A DNA stretch of 17,388 nucleotides from Deltaproteobacteria bacterium. GTDB lineage: Bacteria > JAEEML01. The notes under the pieces are model-generated. The model saw only the letters and a list, made by a program, of their open reading frames with translations. It did not search any database and was not told the DNA's origin. The stretch spans positions 1 to 17,388 of the forward strand of contig JAEEML010000140.1 in the NCBI GenBank assembly GCA_016283195.1, in the 5' to 3' direction. Below, one piece after another: positions 9,201 to 14,866 of this stretch. Within the stretch, counting starts at the first letter, position 1. Each line of letters begins with the position of its first letter. The position numbers were made by a program, and so were the translations under genes.

Positions 9201-10956
9201 CCAGCCCTTTCTGCTCAAAGAGGCGATCGGCCAAATCCAGAGCTAAAAACTGGGTGGGTGAAATTTGGTCAAAAGATTTGGGCAGCATCTTATAGCGCAG
9301 GCAATCCACCTTGTAATCATCAAGAGTAGCTACCATTTTGGTAGTAATACGCTCATTTTCCGGCCCGGCGTCCACATGCTCGCTCCAGGAGAGCTTTTTG
9401 GCATCAATCGGCTTAAAGACATCTTTGCCAGAAGATATATTTTGCCAAAAAGTATCGGGAGTTACCGCTCCTGGCAGGCGCACTGAGGTGCCCACAATAG
9501 CCATTTCGCGCGCTACTTCACGGCGGGGCGGCGGCATAGTATAACTTTCGCGCTGCTCTAAAATAGTATGGTAATTAGCTCCGCCAAAACCGCTGCTGGT
9601 AACAGCGGCATAGCGGCTGCCATCTTCCTGCGGCTGCCAGGGCAAGAGCTCGGTGGGCACTTTTAGCTTATCACAAGGCCGGGTAACCCGTGGCGTGAGC
9701 TCTTTAAAACGCGGCAAATGGGGCACTTTACCATGCTCCATAGCGAGAACCGCTTTAATAAGCCCGGCCACACCAGCCGCTGCTTTAAGGTGACCAATTT
9801 GCGCCTTAACGCTACCTAAATAGAGAGGATTACTGGATTTTCTCTTTTCATCGCGGCCATAAGCCATAGAGATGGCATCATATTCATTAGCATCGCCGAC
9901 AACAGTAGAAGTGGCGTGAGCTTCGATATATTGCACTTGATGCGGCTCAACTTCGGCATGGCGAAGAGCAGCCTTTAAAGCCCGCGCCCGCCCTTCGGCA
10001 GAAGGAGCATATATAGCTTGGCCGGAACCATCGCTGGAGGAACCGATGCCGCGAATAACAGCATGAATTTTGTTGCCGTCTCTTAGGGCATCTTCCAGGC
10101 GCTTTAAAACCACAATACCGCAGCCTTCACCGATAACAAGGCCGTTGGCCGAGGCGTCAAAGGGGTTGCTCCAGCCATTGGGGCTAAGACCGCCAACTTT
10201 AGAAAAGCCAATATAAATCGCCGGGTTAGTGCCAAGATCCGTACCACCGGTAACCGCTATGTTGGCATCGCCGGCCATAAGAGCCTGGCAGGCAATATCC
10301 AGAGCCACAAAAGATGAACCGCAAGCGGCATCCACCGTCATATTAAAGCCGTGAATACCAAAAACCTGCGCCACACGGTTAGATACCGATGAAGGCACCG
10401 CCCCAACCGCCGCTATGGAAGAGTTCCAAACGTGGCCGTGGCTCTTGATCCCAGCGGTAAAATCATCGAAAAGGCGGTTAATAATATGTTCCGGAACACC
10501 GCCGGCTCTAAGTTCACGACTTACTTTATTAAAATAGTGCTGCCGGTCCAAAAAGGCCGTGGCATGAGCAAAGCCGTCAACGCCGCTACTGCCGATAACG
10601 GTAACGCCCTCTTTCAGCTCCGGAGAAAAGAAGTCCAGACCGGCATCTCTTAAAGCCTCTTTGGTGGCTTCCAAAGTAATGGGCTGCGCCGGATCCACTT
10701 CCTGCATAGCTCTTGGCGGCAAGCGGTATTCCTTATAAGGAAATTCAAAACCGGAAATAAAAGCCCCCATCATGGTGTAAGTTTTACCTTCCGCCTTCTG
10801 ATCGGGGTTATAATAGTGCCGCATATGCCAAATAGACTCTGGCATTTCCTTTATATATGAATCACCGCTGACTATATTTTCCCAATATTTACGGACATTA
10901 TTGGCCTCAGGCACAACACAGCCCATACCTATAATGGCGATATCGTAACGCGCCAT
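3253..10956 (-). CDS. Iterative type I PKS / PUFA-synthase-like megasynthase (KS-KS-AT-ACP-ACP-KR-DH)
   Basis: A 2567-residue multidomain synthase. KS1 (about 3-460) has active Cys C212 in DAACGSS, with the two His motifs EAHATST and GHLKAAAG. KS2 (about 483-935) has C687 in DTACSSG, with ETHGSGN and GHLYGGSG. AT (about 1080-1400) has GQGTHY, catalytic S1176 in GQSFGE and H1282 in SAFHS; the AFHS form predicts malonyl-CoA. Two ACPs carry pantetheine-attachment serines S1564 and S1693 (LGIDSVQ). A spacer resembling the structural half of a ketoreductase precedes the KR (about 1990-2230: TGGARGI, Y2188 in QTDYALSND). The C-terminal DH-like hot-dog domain (about 2295-2567) has H2315 in EQHRVQ and D2487/Q2491 in DPVMADMAVQ. 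No enoyl reductase or thioesterase is built in. KS1 and the domain order recall PfaA and heterocyst-glycolipid-type (HglE) synthases, so a long unsaturated or hydroxylated acyl chain for a secondary lipid is the likely product. ATG at 10956 follows GAGAGGAAA. Confidence 0.9.
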   Translation of the reverse strand: MARYDIAIIGMGCVVPEANNVRKYWENIVSGDSYIKEMPESIWHMRHYYNPDQKAEGKTYTMMGAFISGFEFPYKEYRLPPRAMQEVDPAQPITLEATKEALRDAGLDFFSPELKEGVTVIGSSGVDGFAHATAFLDRQHYFNKVSRELRAGGVPEHIINRLFDDFTAGIKSHGHVWNSSIAAVGAVPSSVSNRVAQVFGIHGFNMTVDAACGSSFVALDIACQALMAGDANIAVTGGTDLGTNPAIYIGFSKVGGLSPNGWSNPFDASANGLVIGEGCGIVVLKRLEDALRDGNKIHAVIRGIGSSSDGSGQAIYAPSAEGRARALKAALRHAEVEPHQVQYIEAHATSTVVGDANEYDAISMAYGRDEKRKSSNPLYLGSVKAQIGHLKAAAGVAGLIKAVLAMEHGKVPHLPRFKELTPRVTRPCDKLKVPTELLPWQPQEDGSRYAAVTSSGFGGANYHTILEQRESYTMPPPRREVAREMAIVGTSVRLPGAVTPDTFWQNISSGKDVFKPIDAKKLSWSEHVDAGPENERITTKMVATLDDYKVDCLRYKMLPKSFDQISPTQFLALDLADRLFEQKGLEFKAQKNVAVCLGSMHDDYYPTIQRPMVSDEYNYVLSHTATAGEISADLLEKALNVAKKEVHDESPRVTEHTLPGWMANITAGRVANKLNCIGPNFTIDTACSSGVAALVPAMYQLMFGDVDMVLSGGLNRQTSFSFTCGVCALGAVAKEVARPYDERGDGFLISEGGVFFLLKRLADAKRDGDEILAVIRNVGGASEVYGKSLVAPSEAALGYAADKALLKAHVDPSTIGVVETHGSGNKVSDIVEAKVIAQKFRPQKSDEPVYITAVKSHVGHLYGGSGATSLLSTVLALKNHKAPGIRNLEKLRPELSATKELALPINQTTDMSAKMTSGAVTSLGLGGAEYVVIVSTPEALNESKKEAPKNNEAAAPAGAGKLALLKAASATPAIAYTKRQGSSMRADDIAGNNVFLAVSERLEDMPLAIGHAMQKSPIPLFVSEGLKANHRLAVSFKDQDELRSKLMTVIRMLMAGADLKPLAAQGVYMAALYDDSREPLTFCFPGQGTHYIGMGRFLYEENPIFRAVLDEVQELTMAEFGFDLLAHIYGNPNDPQIVKELGSLVGAQLSLFAVEQGMAQVLTAMGVKPRYLIGQSFGEISALTFAGVWSLETALKAIVARIKATEEITKRGPELGMLSLICPAEVRDAILAKAGDKVYLTNINAPTRFIVAGDLAAIKKIIPEAEAMGADVKLLPIASAFHSPYMAPVRAAFEADIARLPCEKPLVPILSTVTGAFIEPDNLNSESLARHLGSQLVTPINLVRDINKLYDNGAHHYIEVGPGWSLSKMVDSILEGREHIAFPTIHPKLGDREIFNRALAIMMVYGHVSSAADRKNLPGMFSSEFLEYMRASEPAVLHLLEEVRQRYLQQFVNISELAALEAPAAPAARASLPMGQSAQNTVAISQAAMPESRADNFAAKPVALAPASAAAPDTTIAAAEGASSAKSAAEWATLVKERLVESTGYPLEMLEDNLELEADLGIDSVQRAEIWMGLVKDYQLDPTVRPEGKATIAAMAEGLEKAGRGGATQAANVGAAAGQAAAGSAAAQAIAPAAAISAAAPDTTIAAAESASSAKSAAEWASLVKERLVESTGYPLEMLEDNLELEADLGIDSVQRAEIWMGLVKDYQLDPTVRPEGKATIAAMAAGLEKAGRGAAAETAPASAAARPLVAPLADRAKPLSAEPFTLPERHKEALLKSPNQLFVSTAVPVEPGDLIPQKCRKVLIIVSTRKPWVGKFVSQIEAQKIKTTVIKTAELLNNSSVQLGAMVKDHDTIIYAAHRDLYSQKGQGQELVTAILKETSTIYDVFKALAPELQKQARRVIVPIAMDGAFGSEGAYDALVASFPAGFVRCLRREITTSSFLLLDGGDNWIDALKSVLPYESKSFELGYSQYGLVKPVLTKLGASREYRPILERDDTLVVTGGARGIVFECVLALAEATGCRLVLTGRTKLLRGESWLSTPKENLDTYLRNFEMNLVRNKEVANLGEAKRRSAAMRTEWEVNNNLERAAALGISAEYRRIDVTDSVEFTAFLKEIDAKYGIKGIVHGAGVQKSHLLADLSDEQITATLRTKLSPMLDIIATLDIGKLKLLSVFSSIAGLFGNAGQTDYALSNDLLDSFTRWLAARYPNLAARSIQWTAWVGTGMVTAAEAKRFAESGLVPLDVPSGVALYMNGVTGSNWQVLSALNAASAFADTRPILPLASSARPRSALLEAQPGDGNAVANFVSSEDVYLEQHRVQLKPVAPGTFIAEIFAEAAKKTGFVLGNIHIRRPLWVREENFAVEVVRNGDELVLLPKERPNLPEKALLNLSYASAKLLPREENTPASQLKALPKEIKQLAKEAQSAEVTFYQLLDSHFSSSLKTGPIFRGIKALTFDNDSCLALMVLTESARALINLPSEMVIDPVMADMAVQAAAAWVMQVKNVMAVPYEFGLMQSHAPVSTKEAICILKLYQMDIDGATMDVAVREPGGRLLFTIDKLVLKTIGQAE
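5755..6049 (-). repeat. Tandem ACP-coding repeat, copy encoding ACP2
   Basis: About 295 bp encoding the second acyl carrier protein and part of its Ala-rich linker. It is offset by exactly 387 bp (129 codons) from the copy at 6142-6436. By eye the two differ at about 14 bases and only 3 of about 95 residues, far closer than is needed for function. This suggests recent duplication or ongoing gene conversion. Confidence 0.85.
6142..6436 (-). repeat. Tandem ACP-coding repeat, copy encoding ACP1
   Basis: This is the partner of the repeat at 5755-6049. It encodes ACP1 with phosphopantetheine serine S1564; the other copy carries S1693. The unit runs from the APDTTIAAAE linker through LEADLGIDSVQRAEIW to LEKAGRG. 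Between the copies lies an Ala-rich linker of about 30 residues that is not duplicated. Confidence 0.85.
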
Positions 10957-11022
10957 AGTATTTCCTCTCTATGTGAGATCAAGATGCAGCTTCAGTAAAA
11001 TAAGGCCGCAAATTACAGCTAT

Positions 11023-11051
11023 CATCTAGTCAATTTAATAAACCATGTCAA
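11023..11051 (-). promoter_or_regulatory. Candidate promoter for the synthase-thioesterase unit
   Basis: On the minus strand TTGACA (11051-11046) and TAGATG (11028-11023) are separated by 17 bases. The pair lies just after the TonB-receptor stop and about 70 nt upstream of the synthase start. The -35 is consensus but the -10 is weak. It would leave a 5' leader of about 60 nt. No terminator hairpin is visible between receptor and synthase, so read-through from the receptor gene is also possible. Confidence 0.4.
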
Positions 11052-11055
11052 CAGG

Positions 11056-12999
11056 CTATTGGTATTGCTGCCATCCCCCGCCACAGCTAAACATATAAGT
11101 CCGCCCGGCCAAAGGATATTGCAAGGCGTCAACAGCATCGCGCTTATTTAAAAGATTATCCACCCAAAAGGCGCAGCGCAGGCCAAAGGGGAAGCGGCCA
11201 TCAAGCCCCAGAGAAAGTAAAATGCGCCCCTCCTCAATAAGATTATTCAGGCGATCCAAAACCATGCGGCTCTGATAATTGCCTCTAGTCCAAGGGGTCA
11301 AAATAATGTCCCTGTCTTTGCCAAAGGACCAAACAGTTATATCGTAACCCAATTTAAAGGCCCCTTTGTGTCGCGGATGGCCGGGAAGTTCCAAGCCGCC
11401 GTTTAAACCGAAACGAGTAACAGTATAGCTATAACTCGCCGCCCAGGTGAGGTACCACTTTCCGGAAAATTCCGCCTCAAAACCGTAAGCGCGGCTTTTA
11501 GGAAAATTCTGCGCCTCAATCAGCGAGGCCGTAACCGGCACAAAAAGGATAATATTTTCCTGAAAGCGATGGAAAGCGGCCAGCTCAGCTCTAAGCTTTT
11601 TATGTTTTAAAAAAAGGCCGCCGGAAATTTCCCAGGAGCTCTCTTCTTTTAAATCAGGATTGGGCCTTAGCCCCTCCTGAAAGAGGTAAAGCTCATAAAA
11701 AGAGGGGAAACGCACACCGCGTCCTCCTTTAATAAATATTGATATTTCTTCTATTTTTTCTTTATCTTTTACAAATTTCCAGCGCACTCCGCCATCCGGC
11801 AAAAATTTTAACAGCTCATTTGTGCCGCCAATGGCCAGAGCCAGGTTAAAAAGTAAACGCTCTCTAAAAAAATTCAGGCGGTCAAAAACAGTCAGATGGT
11901 ATTCAAAGCGACCGGTTTTTAAATAACTGCCTCCGGCTAAGAGCTGCGTTGTTCCGAACTGGGCATTTAAACCGAGACGCTGTGTTTTATGGGGCGCAAA
12001 ATCGGCGCCTAAATCCAGCCTGGCGCTTATAAGGCGGTCTAAATTATTCTGCTTTTTGCCAAAAGCCGGATGCTCATCCACAAAATGGAGGCGCTCAAAA
12101 CTATAATAGCCGTTTACTGTAAAACGGGGGGTATAACGAAGCGCCGGGCGTAAATTCAGATTGGTGCCGATAATATGTTTAAAAGTGCTTTGCCGGGCAG
12201 TAAAGCTCTCCAGCTGATTGGGGCCGGGCAGGCCGCGCTTCCCGGCCGTAAGATGAGTAAATGCCTTAAAACGGCTCTGGCCGCGCAGCTTTTGGCCAAT
12301 AGTCAGAGTGGCTCCCAGCTGACGGCCGTCGTTATTGGTGCGCAGGCGCTTAAGACCGTTATCATCAAGATAAGCAAAATCGCCCTGCCAGCGCCGTGCT
12401 CCCAGGCTAATCTGGACCCCGCCGCTTTGCCAAAAAAAGCGCCCGCTACCGCTTAGGGCAACGGTGCCCAAAGAGCCGGCGGTAAGTTCGATATCCACCT
12501 TATTTTTTTTGTTTTCTGCGGCAAAAAGGTCGGAGCCGAAAAGTTCTACGCTACCGGCCATGGCTCCGCTGCCGTAAAGCGCTCCCTCCCCGCCGCGCAG
12601 CACCATAAATTCACTTAAATCGCCAAATAAAAAGAGGCTCAAATCGGCGCCGCCACCCAGGGCGGAATTGAGCGGCACTCCATTATATAATATAAGTAGC
12701 TGCTCCGCCGAAGCTCCCCGCAAAGTCAAAATCTGCCTTTGCCCCGGGCCAAGAGAATTAGCTCCCAGCCCGGCCACCTCTTTTAACTGGGCCATAAAAC
12801 GCGTTGGCTCCGCACTTTCTACTTTTTCGGCTCTTAGCGAAGTGACGCTGTGACGATAGCTCTCTTCCTCAAGCTCCGCCGGGGCCTCGGCTGTCACCGT
12901 GATGGTTTCGCTATAGCTAAAAGGCTCTTCACTGGCCGCATCAGCCGCAGTCTGAGCCAAACCAATTATGTTGATTAAAAGAGGGAAAAGCGCCAGCAC
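11056..12999 (-). CDS. TonB-dependent outer-membrane receptor
   Basis: A 647-residue protein with the layout of a TonB-dependent transporter, which imports scarce ligands (siderophores, cobalamin, others) across the outer membrane using TonB-ExbBD energy. Seen: a hydrophobic N-terminus with a probable signal cleavage near residue 21; a TonB-box-like stretch ETITVTA (31-37); a plug domain (about 45-155) with RGASAEQLLILYNGVPLN and LRGGEGALYGSGAMAGSVELF; then a beta-barrel rich in alternating strands, with GGRGVRFPSFYELYLFQEGLRPNPDLKEE-type barrel motifs and a late NLLNKRDAVDALQYPLAGRTY. The length is close to BtuB-sized receptors. Translation starts at GTG (12999), 7 nt after the stop of the membrane/coiled-coil gene; there is no in-frame ATG back to the preceding stop. 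The hydrophobic segment lacks the usual basic n-region, so the exact start is uncertain. The ligand cannot be assigned, and no TonB, ExbB or ABC-importer gene is present here. Confidence 0.88.
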   Translation of the reverse strand: MLALFPLLINIIGLAQTAADAASEEPFSYSETITVTAEAPAELEEESYRHSVTSLRAEKVESAEPTRFMAQLKEVAGLGANSLGPGQRQILTLRGASAEQLLILYNGVPLNSALGGGADLSLFLFGDLSEFMVLRGGEGALYGSGAMAGSVELFGSDLFAAENKKNKVDIELTAGSLGTVALSGSGRFFWQSGGVQISLGARRWQGDFAYLDDNGLKRLRTNNDGRQLGATLTIGQKLRGQSRFKAFTHLTAGKRGLPGPNQLESFTARQSTFKHIIGTNLNLRPALRYTPRFTVNGYYSFERLHFVDEHPAFGKKQNNLDRLISARLDLGADFAPHKTQRLGLNAQFGTTQLLAGGSYLKTGRFEYHLTVFDRLNFFRERLLFNLALAIGGTNELLKFLPDGGVRWKFVKDKEKIEEISIFIKGGRGVRFPSFYELYLFQEGLRPNPDLKEESSWEISGGLFLKHKKLRAELAAFHRFQENIILFVPVTASLIEAQNFPKSRAYGFEAEFSGKWYLTWAASYSYTVTRFGLNGGLELPGHPRHKGAFKLGYDITVWSFGKDRDIILTPWTRGNYQSRMVLDRLNNLIEEGRILLSLGLDGRFPFGLRCAFWVDNLLNKRDAVDALQYPLAGRTYMFSCGGGWQQYQ

Positions 13000-13006
13000 T
13001 ATATTA

Positions 13007-13828
13007 TTAAGCGTGTTCCAGATTGCGATTTAGAGCCTTCATTTGCGCGGTGGTGGCCGTCTCTACTTTGATAGATCTGATAGCCGCATTTAAAGCTTCG
13101 CTATCGCCGCTTTCATCGGCCAGCGCCTTTTCCAAACCGAGTTTTAGATCTTTGGCTTCATCGCGGATTAGTTTTAATTGATCGAGGTAGTTAGTCTCTT
13201 GTTCTTTTAATTCGGCCATATTCTTTTGGCGATTTTGGACACTAGAGAGGCGGGTTTCCAGCACTGATTTATTACCGCTGCCGCTTGCCAACTCGGCATT
13301 AAGCGCCGCTTCTTCTGCGGCTAGTTTGGCTTCATCTTCCTGAGAAAGAGCCTGGCTAATAGTAGCTAAAGCCTTGGATATGGCCGCGCTTTGCTCGCGG
13401 AGTTTGCCAATAGCCTCATCTACCTGCTCGCGCCGTTCCGGCATTTTGGCGGCACTGGCGGCCAGAGCTGTAAGAGCGGCGTTTACTTCCTGGCTCAAAT
13501 CACCGAGCTGACCGAGTTTCTTTTTCACCCCCAGGCCCTGGCCTTTACCGGGGTTGGCATCCAGCTCGGCAATGCGCTTTTTATCCATCATGTCGCTATG
13601 ATTAAAAGAATAGCGGAGGAATGCCCCCGCACCAACTTCAAGAGCCAGCAGCATAGTGGTAATTATAATCCATATCAAACCAAATCCTATGGTTAATCCC
13701 ACTATGCCACAGGCACCGATGGTAACCACCAGACCGGCCATCCAGGCCACTTTGGCAAATTTGCGCATTGTCTTACGAGATTCAATAACCTGACGCAAGC
13801 GATCCTGTTCTGTTGTTCTTTCAGCCAT
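13007..13828 (-). CDS. Two-helix membrane protein with long coiled coil, unknown function
   Basis: I do not recognise this 273-residue protein. A basic, hydrophilic N-terminus (about 1-25) is followed by two hydrophobic helices in tandem (about 28-48 and 50-71), then a basic turn (NHSDMMDKKRIAEL). A long charged Ala/Glu/Lys/Gln-rich region (about 100-265) should form a coiled coil, with a break near the Gly/Ser stretch ELASGSGNK. With two membrane passes both ends would lie on the same side, probably the cytoplasm. The start is one of two adjacent ATGs (13831 or 13828); AAGGAG at 13840-13835 is 6 nt from the second and 3 nt from the first, so I prefer the second. The TonB receptor starts 7 nt after the stop, implying co-transcription. 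A role in membrane organisation or as a scaffold is possible, but nothing in the sequence fixes it. Confidence 0.8.
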   Translation of the reverse strand: MAERTTEQDRLRQVIESRKTMRKFAKVAWMAGLVVTIGACGIVGLTIGFGLIWIIITTMLLALEVGAGAFLRYSFNHSDMMDKKRIAELDANPGKGQGLGVKKKLGQLGDLSQEVNAALTALAASAAKMPERREQVDEAIGKLREQSAAISKALATISQALSQEDEAKLAAEEAALNAELASGSGNKSVLETRLSSVQNRQKNMAELKEQETNYLDQLKLIRDEAKDLKLGLEKALADESGDSEALNAAIRSIKVETATTAQMKALNRNLEHA

Positions 13829-13962
13829 CATCCGCTCCTTATATATTTATTATGCAATGGTTACTTGCCAATGCTGTCCGCTAAGTAGTAATCACATTGG
13901 CTTTTGTCTGCAACCAATTTTTTAAATTTAGCCAAAGTAGAGCCTTAAAAACGGCCGCTTTT

Positions 13963-13990
13963 TTGACTAAAAAAAGCACTGACCTATATT
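13963..13990 (+). promoter_or_regulatory. Candidate sigma-70-type promoter for J-domain gene
   Basis: TTGACT (13963-13968) and TATATT (13985-13990) are separated by 16 bases, predicting a transcript start near 13997 and a leader of about 25 nt before the ATG at 14022. The near-palindrome AAAACGGCCGCTTTT (13948-13962) abuts the -35 box and could bind a regulator. Confidence 0.5.
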
Positions 13991-14009
13991 TTAGGCGATG
14001 TTTTTCTTT

Positions 14010-14017
14010 GGGAGGGG
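14010..14017 (+). promoter_or_regulatory. Shine-Dalgarno deciding the J-domain gene start
   Basis: GGGAGGGG ends 4 nt before the ATG at 14022. It supports that start over the in-frame ATG at 13998, which has no Shine-Dalgarno and lies at the predicted transcript start. Confidence 0.75.
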
Positions 14018-14021
14018 AACC

Positions 14022-14843
14022 ATGAAAACAACTATCGCCGATTTCACCAAAGCCTATAGCCTTATGTATGGACCGACCGGCGAAAGCCCGGCCACGCTTT
14101 TAAAACGGCTATCAAGCCAGGATTTAAAGAAAACATTCCGCCACAAAGCCATGGAATGTCACCCGGACAGAGCCAGTATCAACCATGCCGATTCGGCAAA
14201 ACTTGATAATAATTTCAAGGAGATAAATTGGGCTTACCAAGTTTTAAAAGAGGCTCTTGAAAATAGCTCGGCCCTCTTTGCCGCCCCGGCGCCGCAGCCG
14301 GCCGCAGCGGCCACTACTTACGGTGCCCAGGCCGGTTACAGCTATGGCTACGCTTATAATTACGGTTACCCACACAATTATAATTATGCTCATAGCAGCA
14401 CAGCCCAGGCAGCTTATAACAGTTATTCGCAAGCCAAACCGGCCGATGACCATTTTTGGTGCGGCGCCATGCCCAAACAGCGCCTGCCCTTTGGCCAGTT
14501 TTTATATTATAGTGGCAAAATTTCCTGGAATACCCTTTTGGAAGCCCTCGATTGGCAGGAAAATCAGCGCCCCAAATTCGGGCAAATCGCTCTTGAGGGG
14601 CAGCTTCTCTCCCCCGGCGCTTTAAGCCGCCTTTTGAGCCATCGCTATCGCGGCGAAAAAATCGGCGATGCGGCCATGCGCCTGGGCTACCTCTCGCCGC
14701 GCATGAAAGAGGCCGTTTTAAATATCCAAAAACATCGCCAACCGGCCCTCGGGCAATATTTTTTAGATCGCGGGCTTCTAAGCCAAGAAGAACTGGGCCG
14801 CTGCCTTTGGCAGCAGCGTCAGCACAACAACATGGCAGTATAA
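14022..14843 (+). CDS. J-domain protein with four C-terminal MshEN-like repeats
   Basis: A 273-residue protein. Residues about 5-80 form a J-domain, the module that docks and stimulates Hsp70 (DnaK); the HPD signature is present in MECHPDRA, and the helix after it ends FKEINWAYQVLKEAL. An Ala/Pro-rich stretch and a Tyr/Asn/Ala low-complexity linker follow (about 88-145). The C-terminal part (about 155-270) contains four similar units with glycines at G158, G187, G215 and G244 (periods 29, 28, 29), each shaped like LGQ-xxxx-G-LL-x4-L-xxxL-xxQ. This matches the 24-residue motif plus 5-residue spacer of the MshEN/T2SSE-N domain, which binds c-di-GMP in some pilus and secretion ATPases, although the first Arg of the canonical motif is absent. 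The start at 14022 is preferred over 13998 because GGGAGGGG lies just upstream. The ALDH gene follows after 23 nt. A DnaK adaptor targeted to a motility or secretion machine is a speculative reading. Confidence 0.82.
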   Translation: MKTTIADFTKAYSLMYGPTGESPATLLKRLSSQDLKKTFRHKAMECHPDRASINHADSAKLDNNFKEINWAYQVLKEALENSSALFAAPAPQPAAAATTYGAQAGYSYGYAYNYGYPHNYNYAHSSTAQAAYNSYSQAKPADDHFWCGAMPKQRLPFGQFLYYSGKISWNTLLEALDWQENQRPKFGQIALEGQLLSPGALSRLLSHRYRGEKIGDAAMRLGYLSPRMKEAVLNIQKHRQPALGQYFLDRGLLSQEELGRCLWQQRQHNNMAV

Positions 14844-14866
14844 CTTGCTGAATTTTAGGGAAAATA

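Larger units (their letters stand above)
13829..14021. other. Divergent intergenic region
   Basis: This 193 nt AT-rich region separates the leftward membrane-protein/receptor genes from the rightward J-domain/ALDH unit and must hold promoters for both. A rightward promoter is visible (13963-13990). For the leftward gene I see only weak AT-rich -10-like sequence (AATAAATATAT) just upstream of its Shine-Dalgarno. A near-palindrome centred on CGGCCG with A-run and T-run flanks (13947-13962) sits beside the rightward -35 and could be an operator. Confidence 0.4.

Noticed and set aside
13853-13870. Sigma-54-like sequence on the minus strand upstream of the coiled-coil gene (TGGCA...TTGCA)
   Set aside because: The GG-to-GC distance is two bases longer than RpoN tolerates.
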